Shown here piece by piece: positions 50,204-59,142 of a stretch of DNA of 64,000 bases (positions are counted from its first letter, which is position 1; the number at the start of each line of letters is the position of its first letter). Position numbers and translations under genes: made by a program. The stretch spans positions 1 through 64,000 of the forward strand of contig JAFWVY010000065.1 in the NCBI GenBank assembly GCA_017523725.1. Direction: 5' to 3'. The notes beneath the pieces were generated by a model that was not told the DNA's origin, made no database searches, and worked only from the letters and a program-made list of their open reading frames with translations. The stretch comes from Bacteroidales bacterium. GTDB lineage: Bacteria; Bacteroidota; Bacteroidia; Bacteroidales; UBA4181.

Positions 50204-53032
50204 ATGGGAAGACGTCTTCTGTTTTGGACGGTTGCCTGTCTGTCGCTTTGCCTGACAGGCTGTCGCCGGACACCGGAGGTCATGGATCTTTCGGGCGTCT
50301 GGCAGCTGGCACTTGCACCGTCGCCGGCCGATTGGGATCAACTGGCCTTTTGTGATGACTTTGGCGACACCGCATCGCTGCCGGGCACGCTGGATGAGAA
50401 TCAAAAGGGTACGCCCGTCACCGACACGACGACCATGCACCTGAACCGCGTTTACACGTTTACGGGTACGGCCTGGTTCAGCCGTGAAGTTGAGATTCCG
50501 GCCTCGTGGAAAGGGCTGGGTGCCGTGCTGTATCTGGAGCGGACCAAGCTGTCAGCAGTCTGGGTGGACGGTGTGAAGGTGGGCGTCAGCACCATTCTTT
50601 CCGCCTCGCAGCAGTATGACCTGCGGCAGGTTCTGACACCGGGACGGCACCGGCTGACCATCGCGGTGAACAACGATCCGGCTCTGCATACCGTGGGCGG
50701 TTCGCATGCCTATACCGACCATACGCAGACCAACTGGAACGGCATTCTGGGTCGGATGGAGCTGCAGCCGTACGGCGACCTCCGGCTGACATCGCTGCAG
50801 GTGTATCCGCAGGTGCAGGACCGCAAAGTGACGGTGAAACTCTATGTGGACAACGCAGGGGATACCATCAAGAACGCCCGCATCCGGCTGCAGGCCGAAG
50901 CATGGAATACGCCGGAGAAACACCGGGCGCCCGAGCGTGATCTCCGGATGGATCTGGCTCCCGGTCTCAATATTGTGAAAGCGACCTATCATCTGGGTGA
51001 GGACGCCCTTTTGTGGAGTGAATACCATCCGGCGCTGTACCGGCTCGAAGCTGTCATCCGCACCCGGGACCATGCGGCTGTGCAGGCCGGGACGCATTTC
51101 GGTCTGCGTGATTTCAGCGCAGGGGAATATCATTTCGCAATTAACGGCGTACCGACTTTCCTGCGCGGCAAGCACGATGGCGGCACATTCCCGCTCATAG
51201 GCTATCCGCCGGTCGATACCGCACAGTGGCTGAGATACTTCAGAATTTGCCGGACCTATGGCATCAACCATGTGCGATTCCATTCCTATACGCCGCCCGA
51301 AGCTGCGTTCCTGGCAGCCGACATGACGGGCATGTACATCCAGGCCGAGCTGCCGAACTGGGCGAATTTCACCTCCGATGACCCGCGCCATACCGAATGG
51401 ATGATGCGCGAAGGACGTGCGCTTCTGGAAGATTTCGGCAACCATGCGTCCTTTGTGATGTTCACGCTCGGCAACGAGATTGCCGGAGAATCCGACATCG
51501 CCGAGAAAATGGTGCGCGACCTGCGGACGCTCGACAACCGCCGGCTGTACGCCTTCGGTTCGAACAATTTCCTCGACGCCCCGTTCTTCGGGCGGAACGA
51601 CGATTTCTGGGTCACCTTCCGGACGGGACCCGGCAATCCGGCACGGGATACCGACGTACGTGGCTCTGCATCGTGCAACGAAGATGCGGGCAGCGGTGTC
51701 ATCAACAGCACCTGCCCTTCGTCCCGCCGTTCGTATGATGCGGCCGTCGCGCCGTACCACATGCCGATTATCGGCCATGAGACAGGCCAGTACCAGATGT
51801 ATCCCGACTATGCGGAAATCGAAAAATACACAGGGGTGCTGCGGGCCTGGAATCTCGAAGTGTTCCGCGACCGTCTCGCCGCGGCAGGCATGCTCGACCA
51901 GGCCGGAGATTTCTTCAAGGCATCGGGTGCATCGCTCTGCATGCTGTACAAGGAGGAGATGGAGATGGCCCGTCGGACCGAGCATTTCGCCGGCTATCAG
52001 TTGCTTGACCTGCAGGATTATCCGGGACAGGGGACGGCCCTTGTCGGGATTCTGGATGCATTCATGGACAGCAAGGGCGTCATCACGCCGGAGAAATTCC
52101 GCGAAACCGGCGGCGATGTGGTGCCGCTGATTTGCATGGACCGCTATTGCTGGACCTGGGACGACACTCTCTCGGCCGACGTGAAGGTGTCGTATTTCGC
52201 ACCTGCACCGCTCGCCGGTGCAAAGGTGCAGTGGCAGTTGCTCCCGGTTGGAGGACAGATGGCGGCGTCGGGGGTGTTCGATGCGGCCGAGATGCGCCCC
52301 GGCACGCTGCTGACGGCAGGTACCGTCCGGTTACCGCTGCGTCAGACGTTCGGGACCGACGGGACGGCACGGGCACTCCGTGCGGATCTGGTCGTATCCA
52401 TCGAAGGCACGTCTTACCGGAACAGTTCGCCAGTCTGGATTTATCCGGCCGCCCGGCAGGAAAACATACCGGCCGGTGTGACCGTGACGCGCCGTCTCGA
52501 CGGGGCGGCGTTCCGGGCGCTTGACGCCGGCGGCGCGGTGGTCTTTCTGCCTCAGGCGGAAGACATCCGGGACCGTTCGGTGGGGCCGCAGTTTATTAAT
52601 GAATTCTGGAACTGGTTGATGTTTAAAGGTATATGTGAGTCAAACAACCGTCCGATATCCCAAGGGACGTTGGGTCTGCTGCTCAATCCTTCCCATCCGC
52701 TCTTTGCAGACTTTCCGACGGAAGGCCATACGGAGTGGCAGTGGTGGAGCATCATGCAGCACGCACGGCCGTTCATCCTGGACGGCACTGCGCCGGATTA
52801 CCGCCCGCTGGTGCAGGTCATCGACAACATAGACCGCAACCACAAGCTGGGCATTGTGTTCGAATGGAAAGTCGGCGCCGGGCGCCTGGTGGTTTGCACT
52901 GCAGATTTGCCCGCGTTGCAGGCGTATCCGGAAGCCCGTCAATTCTACGGGGCGTTGCTCCGTTATGCGGCATCACCGGATTGCAATCCGTCTGCGTCCA
53001 TCTCGGCGGAGACGTTGCGGCAGATGTTCTAG
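50204..53032 (+). CDS. Glycoside hydrolase family 2, lipoprotein
   Basis: Retaining exo-glycosidase of 942 residues with a lipoprotein signal (WTVACLSLCLTGC, Cys near 20). Domain order is the GH2 jelly roll (WFSREVEIPASW and LYLERTKLSAVWVDG), Ig-like domain, TIM barrel with GINHVRFHSYTPPEAAFLAAD, acid/base glutamate in FVMFTLGNEIAGES (about 415-428) and nucleophile in MPIIGHETGQYQMYP (about 520-534). C-terminal beta domains follow. It departs from classical beta-galactosidases and resembles Bacteroidota GH2 enzymes that act on complex pectins; the sugar cannot be named. Probable operon partner of the SGNH esterase. Confidence 0.85.
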   Translation: MGRRLLFWTVACLSLCLTGCRRTPEVMDLSGVWQLALAPSPADWDQLAFCDDFGDTASLPGTLDENQKGTPVTDTTTMHLNRVYTFTGTAWFSREVEIPASWKGLGAVLYLERTKLSAVWVDGVKVGVSTILSASQQYDLRQVLTPGRHRLTIAVNNDPALHTVGGSHAYTDHTQTNWNGILGRMELQPYGDLRLTSLQVYPQVQDRKVTVKLYVDNAGDTIKNARIRLQAEAWNTPEKHRAPERDLRMDLAPGLNIVKATYHLGEDALLWSEYHPALYRLEAVIRTRDHAAVQAGTHFGLRDFSAGEYHFAINGVPTFLRGKHDGGTFPLIGYPPVDTAQWLRYFRICRTYGINHVRFHSYTPPEAAFLAADMTGMYIQAELPNWANFTSDDPRHTEWMMREGRALLEDFGNHASFVMFTLGNEIAGESDIAEKMVRDLRTLDNRRLYAFGSNNFLDAPFFGRNDDFWVTFRTGPGNPARDTDVRGSASCNEDAGSGVINSTCPSSRRSYDAAVAPYHMPIIGHETGQYQMYPDYAEIEKYTGVLRAWNLEVFRDRLAAAGMLDQAGDFFKASGASLCMLYKEEMEMARRTEHFAGYQLLDLQDYPGQGTALVGILDAFMDSKGVITPEKFRETGGDVVPLICMDRYCWTWDDTLSADVKVSYFAPAPLAGAKVQWQLLPVGGQMAASGVFDAAEMRPGTLLTAGTVRLPLRQTFGTDGTARALRADLVVSIEGTSYRNSSPVWIYPAARQENIPAGVTVTRRLDGAAFRALDAGGAVVFLPQAEDIRDRSVGPQFINEFWNWLMFKGICESNNRPISQGTLGLLLNPSHPLFADFPTEGHTEWQWWSIMQHARPFILDGTAPDYRPLVQVIDNIDRNHKLGIVFEWKVGAGRLVVCTADLPALQAYPEARQFYGALLRYAASPDCNPSASISAETLRQMF

Positions 53033-53039
53033 GCTACCT

Positions 53040-53741
53040 ATGCTGGATATCCACCGACATTGGCACTTTTCCGGCGAAGGTCCTGTACCTTGCTCGCCGG
53101 ACACTGGCAGCCGGGCGGTCATCCAGCTGACACCGGAGCAGGCGAAGCTGGCCGAAGACCTGCCCGGACAGATGTTCTCGGTGGGGCTGCATCCTTGGGA
53201 CATTCCTGCGGACAGCGATGCGATGCGGCGGCAGATGGCCGCGGTGGCGCAGACGGCCCGGCTTCCGAATGTCCGGCTCATCGGGGAAGCAGGTTTGGAC
53301 AGCCTGAAGAAAGACCGGATGCCGGAAGCCGCATACGACCGGCAGGCAGCGGTGCTTGCACAGCATGCCGACATCGCCGAAAAGGTGCGCAAACCATTGC
53401 TGCTGCACATTGTACGGCGCTATGGCGAAGTGCTGCAGATATACCGGATGCGTCGCCCGACGGTGCCCTGGATCGTCCATGGTTTTGGCCGGGGTCCTGA
53501 ACTGATGCGGCAGCTGACGGAGGCCGGCCTGTACGTTTCGTTCGGCGCGGCGCTGCTCGACCGGCCGCAGACGGCGGAGGCCTGGGCAGAAGCCGACATC
53601 CGGCGCGTGTTCCTGGAGACCGACGACCGGGACGTGGACATCCCGGATATTTACGAAGCCGCTGCGCGTATCCGGCATACGACAGTGGCGGAACTTCAGC
53701 GTCTCATCGACTTGAATTTTGCCGGACTGTATGATATGTAA
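53040..53741 (+). CDS. TatD-family metal-dependent hydrolase
   Basis: Cytoplasmic hydrolase (deoxyribonuclease-type) of 233 residues. The ATG at 53040 gives LDIHRHWH, in which H-x-H replaces the usual THCHLD but keeps both metal histidines. Others are HPWDIPAD, IGEAGLDSL (metal Glu), LLLHIVRRYG, WIVHGFGRG and FLETDDRDVDI. Shorter than E. coli TatD (about 260), as in other Bacteroidota. It starts eight bases after GH2 and precedes PL11; a link to pectin use is not implied. Confidence 0.82.
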   Translation: MLDIHRHWHFSGEGPVPCSPDTGSRAVIQLTPEQAKLAEDLPGQMFSVGLHPWDIPADSDAMRRQMAAVAQTARLPNVRLIGEAGLDSLKKDRMPEAAYDRQAAVLAQHADIAEKVRKPLLLHIVRRYGEVLQIYRMRRPTVPWIVHGFGRGPELMRQLTEAGLYVSFGAALLDRPQTAEAWAEADIRRVFLETDDRDVDIPDIYEAAARIRHTTVAELQRLIDLNFAGLYDM

Positions 53742-53772
53742 CCTTATTGAATACCAGAAAAAACGGTTCGCT

Positions 53773-56700
53773 ATGAAAGAGAAAAGAATCAACAGAGTAT
53801 ACGGCATGCTGTCAGTCATCATGCTGTCAGTATGGATGAGTGTACTGCCGCTGGCGGCGCGCCAGGCGGAACAACTCGACCGCGGGGTGGTGGCCTCGCG
53901 GGCTGTGACGGGCAACAAGGCGCTGGTGAGCTGGCGCATGTTCGAGACCGATCCGTCCGACATCGCTTTCAACGTCTATCGGTCTGCCGGCAGCGGTGCT
54001 CCGGTGAAACTCAATGAAACACCGATAACTACGACGACCAATTTCATGGATGCGACGCTCAGTTTCAGCGTTGCCAATACCTATACTGTCAAGTCCGTGA
54101 GGAACGGTGTTGAGACAGAAGAGCCGGGCCGGTTCGTCCTGCCGGCCAATCCGGAGAAACTGTTCTTCCGGATTCCGGTGGATTACATCCAGGCGCCGTC
54201 GAGCGATTATACCTATTCGCTGTCGGACTGTGCCACGGGTGACTTGGACGGAGACGGCACTTACGACATCGTGGTCAAGTGGGATCCGAGCAATGCCCAG
54301 GACAATTCCAACGCCGGGGTGACCGGCAACGTCTATCTTGATGCCTACAAGCTCGACGGCACCAAAATGTGGCGCGTCAACCTCGGTCCGAATATCCGTG
54401 CCGGCGCCCATTATACGCAGATGGTAGTCTATGATCTGGATGGTGACGGCAAGGCGGAGGTTGCGGTCAAGACGGCCGAACTGACCGTTTTCGGCGACGG
54501 GCAGCAGATTGGCGACACCGATGGCGACGGCAAAACCAATTATGTGAATACTTCCACCGGTTACATCCTCGATGGTCCTGAATTTTTTTCCATTATCGAA
54601 GGGAGCACGGGCAAGGAACTGGCCCGGACCGATTACATTCCACGCGGACCGCGGTCGGAATGGAAGTCGGAATGGGGGGATGACTACGGCAACCGCATCG
54701 ACCGCTACCTGGCCGGCATGGGTTACTTCGACGGCGAACAGCCGAGCCTGCTGATCTGCCGTGGCTACTATTCCAAGACCGTGCTTGAGGCGTGGGATTA
54801 CCGGAACGGTCAGCTGACCAGACGGTGGAATTTTACGGCCGATTCCAAACAGAATTCTTCGTACCGTGGCCAGGGCAACCACAGCCTGATCATCGGTGAC
54901 GTGGACGGCGACGGCAAGGACGAAATCATTTACGGAGCCTGTGCCATCGACCATGACGGCACACCGCTGTACAACACCCGGATGGGGCACGGCGATGCCA
55001 TGCACATGAGCGACATGGATCCCCGCCGGCCCGGTCTGGAAGTCTGGCGCGTGCACGAATCCACGTCGGCGGAATACGGATCTGATCTCCGTGATGCGGC
55101 GACGGGCGAGCTTATTTTCGGCATTCATGCGGGCTCTGATGTGGGACGCGGCATGGCGGCGGACATCGATCCAAACAGCTTCGGATACGAGATGTGGAGC
55201 AGCCGTACAGGCGGTGTACGCAGTTTGACGGGACAGGTGCTGAACAGCAAGGTACCGTCGATCAACTTCGGCATCTTCTGGACCGGCGGTCTCAACCGAG
55301 AACTGCTGGATGGTACGGAAGTCGTCAATTATCAGAAAGGCTCGGTGCTGTCGGCCAAGTCGTACGGTACGGCCACGGCCTGCAACGGTACGAAGAACAC
55401 CCCGAACCTTTCGGCCGACATCCTGGGCGACTGGCGCGAGGAAATCATTTATCACTCGTCCGACAGCCGCTATCTGCTGGTATTCGTTACGGCTGATGAA
55501 ACGCCATACCGTTTTTATACCCTTATGCACGACCCGCTTTACCGCAGTATGATTGTCACGCAGAATGTGGCCTACAACCAGCCGCCGCACCTGAGTTATT
55601 ACCTGGGCAGCGACCAGGGCCGGCTGATCCAGGACCGGAACGTCATCGTGTCTGAGGATTTCTATATGGCCGATGCCGGCTATGACTACGACTCGGTGGT
55701 ATGGTCCACGGGCGCCACGGGACGTGTGGCGCGCCTGGAGGCGGATGCCTATGATGTCAAGACCAAATACACCGCCGACGTTTATCTCAGGGGGCAATGG
55801 TTCCGCGACAGCCTGTATGTGACATTCCGTTCTCACATGCCGCTCATTACCCGGCAGCCGCTGCCTTCCGACACGGTGCTCTGTACCGGGGAGGAGGTGA
55901 CGATGCGCGTGGAGGCGGAGCCCGGCGAGGGCCAGCCCATCACCGGATACCAATGGTACCGGGACGGGGAGGCCATTGAGGGTGCCATCGGCACAGGCTA
56001 TGTTACATCAGAACCGGGTGTCTATCATGTCGTAGTTTCCAGCGGTCCGTTTGATGCTGTTTCGCGTGAGGTCAGGGTGTCGGTGCAGGACATGCCGGTC
56101 ATCACCATGCAGCCGGAGGGCGGCGACTGGTGTATTGGCGGGCCTTCGCTCCGGCTGGAGGTTCAGGCATCTCCGGCAGAGGCCTATGTCTGGACGCGGA
56201 ACGGTCAGGCGTTGTCGGATGGCTTGACGTCCGTCTTGCAGGTGTCGGAAGGTGGAATATATCAGGTGGAAGTGCGTAACGGCCGTTGCAAAGTCACATC
56301 GGAAACGGCCACGGTGTACCGTCGTAAGCCGCCGGTGGTGAGCCTGACCGTGCCGGAGAACTCGAACCTGCTGACGGCTGAGACAGCCGGGTCGTCTTTT
56401 CCGGTTACGGCGTATGTCTGGTCGGATGCGCACGGCACGATTGCCGGTGCCACGGAGAAAACCTACCGCGCCATGACGTCCGGCACCTACGGGGTGCAGG
56501 TGACCGACGCCAACGGTTGTACGGCCTCGGCGTCACGGACGCTGACCGGCGTGACATCGGCCGAAGCCGACCTGAAACTGAAGGGAATCAGTATTTTCCC
56601 GAACCCTGCGGATGACGCGCTGACGGTGCAGCTGCCGACGCTGTCCGGCCCTGCGGAACTCCGGGTGACCGGCGTTGCGGGCGAGCTGATATACAATGGC

Positions 56701-56817
56701 ACAGCCACGGGCGGCGAAACCGCCGTCATTCCATTGGAAAACTGTCCGGCCGGGCTGTATCTGCTCGACATCCGGGCGGACGGCGCATCAGGAAGTTACA
56801 AGTTTATGAAGCGTTGA
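53773..56817 (+). CDS. Rhamnogalacturonan lyase (PL11) with Ig domains and T9SS sorting domain
   Basis: Cleaves the RG-I backbone by beta-elimination at the Rha-GalA bond. Of 1014 residues, about 1-30 are a signal peptide and about 32-640 the PL11 beta-propeller, with DRGVVASRAVTGNKALVSWR, the calcium sites DLDGDGTYDIVVKWD, DLDGDGKAEVAVK and DVDGDGKDEIIYGA, and RMGHGDAMHMSDMDP. About 690-925 are Ig-like repeats (ITRQPLPSDTVLC, VITMQPEGGDWC). The last 80 or so residues (SIFPNPADDALTV through YLLDIRADGASGSYKFMKR) are a type A C-terminal sorting domain for type IX secretion, which predicts a cell-surface or secreted lyase. The ATG at 53773 starts the signal peptide. Its end overlaps the convergent acyl-CoA synthetase gene by 14 bases. 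Confidence 0.9.
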   Translation: MKEKRINRVYGMLSVIMLSVWMSVLPLAARQAEQLDRGVVASRAVTGNKALVSWRMFETDPSDIAFNVYRSAGSGAPVKLNETPITTTTNFMDATLSFSVANTYTVKSVRNGVETEEPGRFVLPANPEKLFFRIPVDYIQAPSSDYTYSLSDCATGDLDGDGTYDIVVKWDPSNAQDNSNAGVTGNVYLDAYKLDGTKMWRVNLGPNIRAGAHYTQMVVYDLDGDGKAEVAVKTAELTVFGDGQQIGDTDGDGKTNYVNTSTGYILDGPEFFSIIEGSTGKELARTDYIPRGPRSEWKSEWGDDYGNRIDRYLAGMGYFDGEQPSLLICRGYYSKTVLEAWDYRNGQLTRRWNFTADSKQNSSYRGQGNHSLIIGDVDGDGKDEIIYGACAIDHDGTPLYNTRMGHGDAMHMSDMDPRRPGLEVWRVHESTSAEYGSDLRDAATGELIFGIHAGSDVGRGMAADIDPNSFGYEMWSSRTGGVRSLTGQVLNSKVPSINFGIFWTGGLNRELLDGTEVVNYQKGSVLSAKSYGTATACNGTKNTPNLSADILGDWREEIIYHSSDSRYLLVFVTADETPYRFYTLMHDPLYRSMIVTQNVAYNQPPHLSYYLGSDQGRLIQDRNVIVSEDFYMADAGYDYDSVVWSTGATGRVARLEADAYDVKTKYTADVYLRGQWFRDSLYVTFRSHMPLITRQPLPSDTVLCTGEEVTMRVEAEPGEGQPITGYQWYRDGEAIEGAIGTGYVTSEPGVYHVVVSSGPFDAVSREVRVSVQDMPVITMQPEGGDWCIGGPSLRLEVQASPAEAYVWTRNGQALSDGLTSVLQVSEGGIYQVEVRNGRCKVTSETATVYRRKPPVVSLTVPENSNLLTAETAGSSFPVTAYVWSDAHGTIAGATEKTYRAMTSGTYGVQVTDANGCTASASRTLTGVTSAEADLKLKGISIFPNPADDALTVQLPTLSGPAELRVTGVAGELIYNGTATGGETAVIPLENCPAGLYLLDIRADGASGSYKFMKR

Positions 56818-58468
56818 CGTCCTTCTCCCGGATCTCGTGGCGCTTGATCTTGCCGCTGATGGTCTTGGGAAGTTCATCGACGAACTCAATGACCCTCGGA
56901 TACTTGTAAGGCGCCGCCACCTTCTTGACATGTTGCTGGATTTCCTTGATGAGGGCCTCCTTGTCGGGATGGTCGCGGTATTCCTTCGACAGTACGATGG
57001 TGGCTTTCACGATCTGGCCCCGGATGGGATCGGGAACGCCCGTGATGGCGCATTCCACTACGGCGGGATGCGTCATCAGTGCGCTCTCGACCTCGAACGG
57101 GCCGATGCGGTAGCCGGAACTCTTGATGACATCGTCGGTACGGCCGACAAACCACAGGTAGCCGTCCTGGTCACGCCAGGCAACGTCGCCGGTATGGTAG
57201 ATGCCGTTGCAGTGCACGGTCTTGGTGAGTTCTTCGTTACGGAAGTATGACTGGAACAGGCCGACGGGCCGGTTGCGGTCGGTGTGGATGATGATTTCGC
57301 CGTGCTCTCCGTCTTCGGCCGAACGACCGTCCGGTGTCAGCAGGTCGATGTCATAGGCCGGATTGGGCACGCCCATCGAGCCGGGCTTGGGTTCCATCCA
57401 CGGGAACGTGGCGATGGTCAGCGTCGTCTCCGTCTGTCCGAAGCCCTCCATGATCTTGAGCCCGGTGACCTTGTATAAGGTGTCGAACACGGTCGGGTTC
57501 AGCGCTTCGCCTGCCGTCGTGCAGTACTTCAGTGAGCTGAGGTCGTACTTGCTCAGATCTTCCCGGATCATGAACCGGTAGATGGTGGGCGGTGCGCAGA
57601 ACGACGTGATGTGGTATTTCTGGATCATGTTCAGGATGTCGGCGGCGTGGAACTTCTCGTGGTCGTACACGAAAACGCGGGCGCCGGCGAACCACTGGCC
57701 GTACAGCTTGCCCCAGACCGCCTTGCCCCAGCCCGTGTCGGCGACGGTGAGGTGCAGGCTCTTTTCGTCCAGATTGTGCCAGTATTTGCCGGTGACGATG
57801 TGTCCCAGCGGGTACAGGAAGTTGTGGGCCACCATTTTGGGCTGTCCGGTGGAACCCGACGTGAAGTACAGGAGCGAGATATCCTCGTTGTCGTTGACAT
57901 GTTCCGGTCTCTTGAAGGCAGGTGCCTTGGCCAGACCTTCGGAGAAGTTGATCCACGGCCGGGCATTGTACGTACCGACTGCCACCAGTTTGCGGACCGA
58001 CGGTGAATCGTGCAGCGATGCGTTTACATGGTCGATCATTTCCGGGTCATCAGCCGAGACAATCATCTTGATCTCAGCCGAATTGTTCCTGTAAATCAAA
58101 TCTTTGGGAGTTAAAAGATGCGTGGCGGGGATGGCGATGGCGCCAATCTTGTGCAGGGCGATGAGACAGAACCAGAATTCTACGCGCCGTTTGAGCATGA
58201 GCATCACACGGTCGCCCTTTTCAATGCCCTGCTGCATGAAGAATGCGGCAGTCCGGTCGCTGTACTGCTTGATGTCGGCGAACGTGTACGTACGGTACAT
58301 GCCCTGGTCGTTGGTCCAGCAGAGCGCCGTTTTCCGCGGGGCTTCCTCCGCCCAGGCGTCCACGACGTCGTAGGCGAAATTGAAGCAGGTGGGTACTTTT
58401 ATTTTGAAATGTTGCCGAAAATCCTCCAATGAAGAGAATTCGGTTTGTTCGAGAAATCTTTCCAGCAT
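56804..58468 (-). CDS. Acyl-CoA synthetase (AMP-forming)
   Basis: ANL-superfamily ligase of 554 residues that activates a carboxylic acid to acyl-CoA via acyl-AMP. The P-loop is LLYFTSGSTGQPKM (about 199-212), followed by EGFGQTETTL (about 333-342), HTGDVAWRDQDGYLWFVGRTDD (A8/hinge, about 418-439, only the hallmark residues H, D, R noted), and the catalytic lysine in PKTISGKIKR (about 540). It is the medium-chain/acetyl-type found in Bacteroidota beside an XRE-cupin gene. Chain length not determinable. Located 36 bases after the XRE-cupin gene, so an operon. Confidence 0.88.
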   Translation of the reverse strand: MLERFLEQTEFSSLEDFRQHFKIKVPTCFNFAYDVVDAWAEEAPRKTALCWTNDQGMYRTYTFADIKQYSDRTAAFFMQQGIEKGDRVMLMLKRRVEFWFCLIALHKIGAIAIPATHLLTPKDLIYRNNSAEIKMIVSADDPEMIDHVNASLHDSPSVRKLVAVGTYNARPWINFSEGLAKAPAFKRPEHVNDNEDISLLYFTSGSTGQPKMVAHNFLYPLGHIVTGKYWHNLDEKSLHLTVADTGWGKAVWGKLYGQWFAGARVFVYDHEKFHAADILNMIQKYHITSFCAPPTIYRFMIREDLSKYDLSSLKYCTTAGEALNPTVFDTLYKVTGLKIMEGFGQTETTLTIATFPWMEPKPGSMGVPNPAYDIDLLTPDGRSAEDGEHGEIIIHTDRNRPVGLFQSYFRNEELTKTVHCNGIYHTGDVAWRDQDGYLWFVGRTDDVIKSSGYRIGPFEVESALMTHPAVVECAITGVPDPIRGQIVKATIVLSKEYRDHPDKEALIKEIQQHVKKVAAPYKYPRVIEFVDELPKTISGKIKRHEIREKDVNAS

Positions 58469-58504
58469 GTTTGTGTTTGAATAGCTGCAGTCAGCTGCAG
58501 CAGA

Positions 58505-59056
58505 TTAAAGGATGATTGCAAAAAATTTGACCGGCTTTCCGCCCATGGCCAGCATACCGTGCGGCTGGGCCGCATCGAAATAAATGCTGTCGCCTTCGTG
58601 CAGGAAGAGCTCCTTGCCGCCGATGCTCAGCATCAGTTCCCCTTCGAGCACCATGTTGAATTCCTGTCCCGGATGGGTGTTCAGGAAAATCTCCTTGCTC
58701 TCCTTGGGCTCCACCGTAACGATGAACGGGGCGGCCTTGGCGTGCTTGAACCCCATGGCAAGCGCCTGGTATTTATAGGCTTTCTGGCGCTCCACTATCT
58801 CGCCCTTGCCTTTGCGGGTGAGCCAGTAGTTGCTCATGGTGGGCTCGTTGCCGGCAATCAGTGCGGATGGTTCTACGCCGAATGTCGTGGCCGCGTTGCA
58901 CAGGAAGTTCATGGGAATGTCGGATTCGCCTGATTCATATTGCAGGTAGGTTTCTACGGGAATATGGCAGGCAGCAGCGGTCTCCTCAGCCGAAAGATCG
59001 AGCGCATCGCGCAATCCGCGGAGACGCTCGGCAATTTGTCTAATTTGTTCGTTCAT
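58505..59056 (-). CDS. XRE-cupin transcription regulator
   Basis: Regulator of 183 residues: N-terminal XRE helix-turn-helix (RGLRDALDLSAEETAAACHI then VETYLQYESG, about 13-42) and C-terminal cupin barrel (HPGQEFNMVLEGELMLSIGG, about 128-147, and HEGDSIYFDAAQPHGM). Such proteins bind a small ligand in the cupin and control adjacent metabolic genes. The acyl-CoA synthetase gene directly downstream suggests a fatty acid or acyl-CoA derived signal, by inference. Confidence 0.88.
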   Translation of the reverse strand: MNEQIRQIAERLRGLRDALDLSAEETAAACHIPVETYLQYESGESDIPMNFLCNAATTFGVEPSALIAGNEPTMSNYWLTRKGKGEIVERQKAYKYQALAMGFKHAKAAPFIVTVEPKESKEIFLNTHPGQEFNMVLEGELMLSIGGKELFLHEGDSIYFDAAQPHGMLAMGGKPVKFFAIIL

Positions 59057-59110
59057 TTCAATATTAAATACATCGAAGGCGCGAAGATATACGATTTCGG
59101 GACAAAAAGT

Positions 59111-59118
59111 TATCTTTG
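59111..59118 (+). promoter_or_regulatory. -7 box for tgt
   Basis: TATCTTTG, perfect -7 box, 24 bases before the tgt ATG. -33 element not clear. Confidence 0.55.
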
Positions 59119-59142
59119 TGCACGATTTCGGGAAAAAAACTG

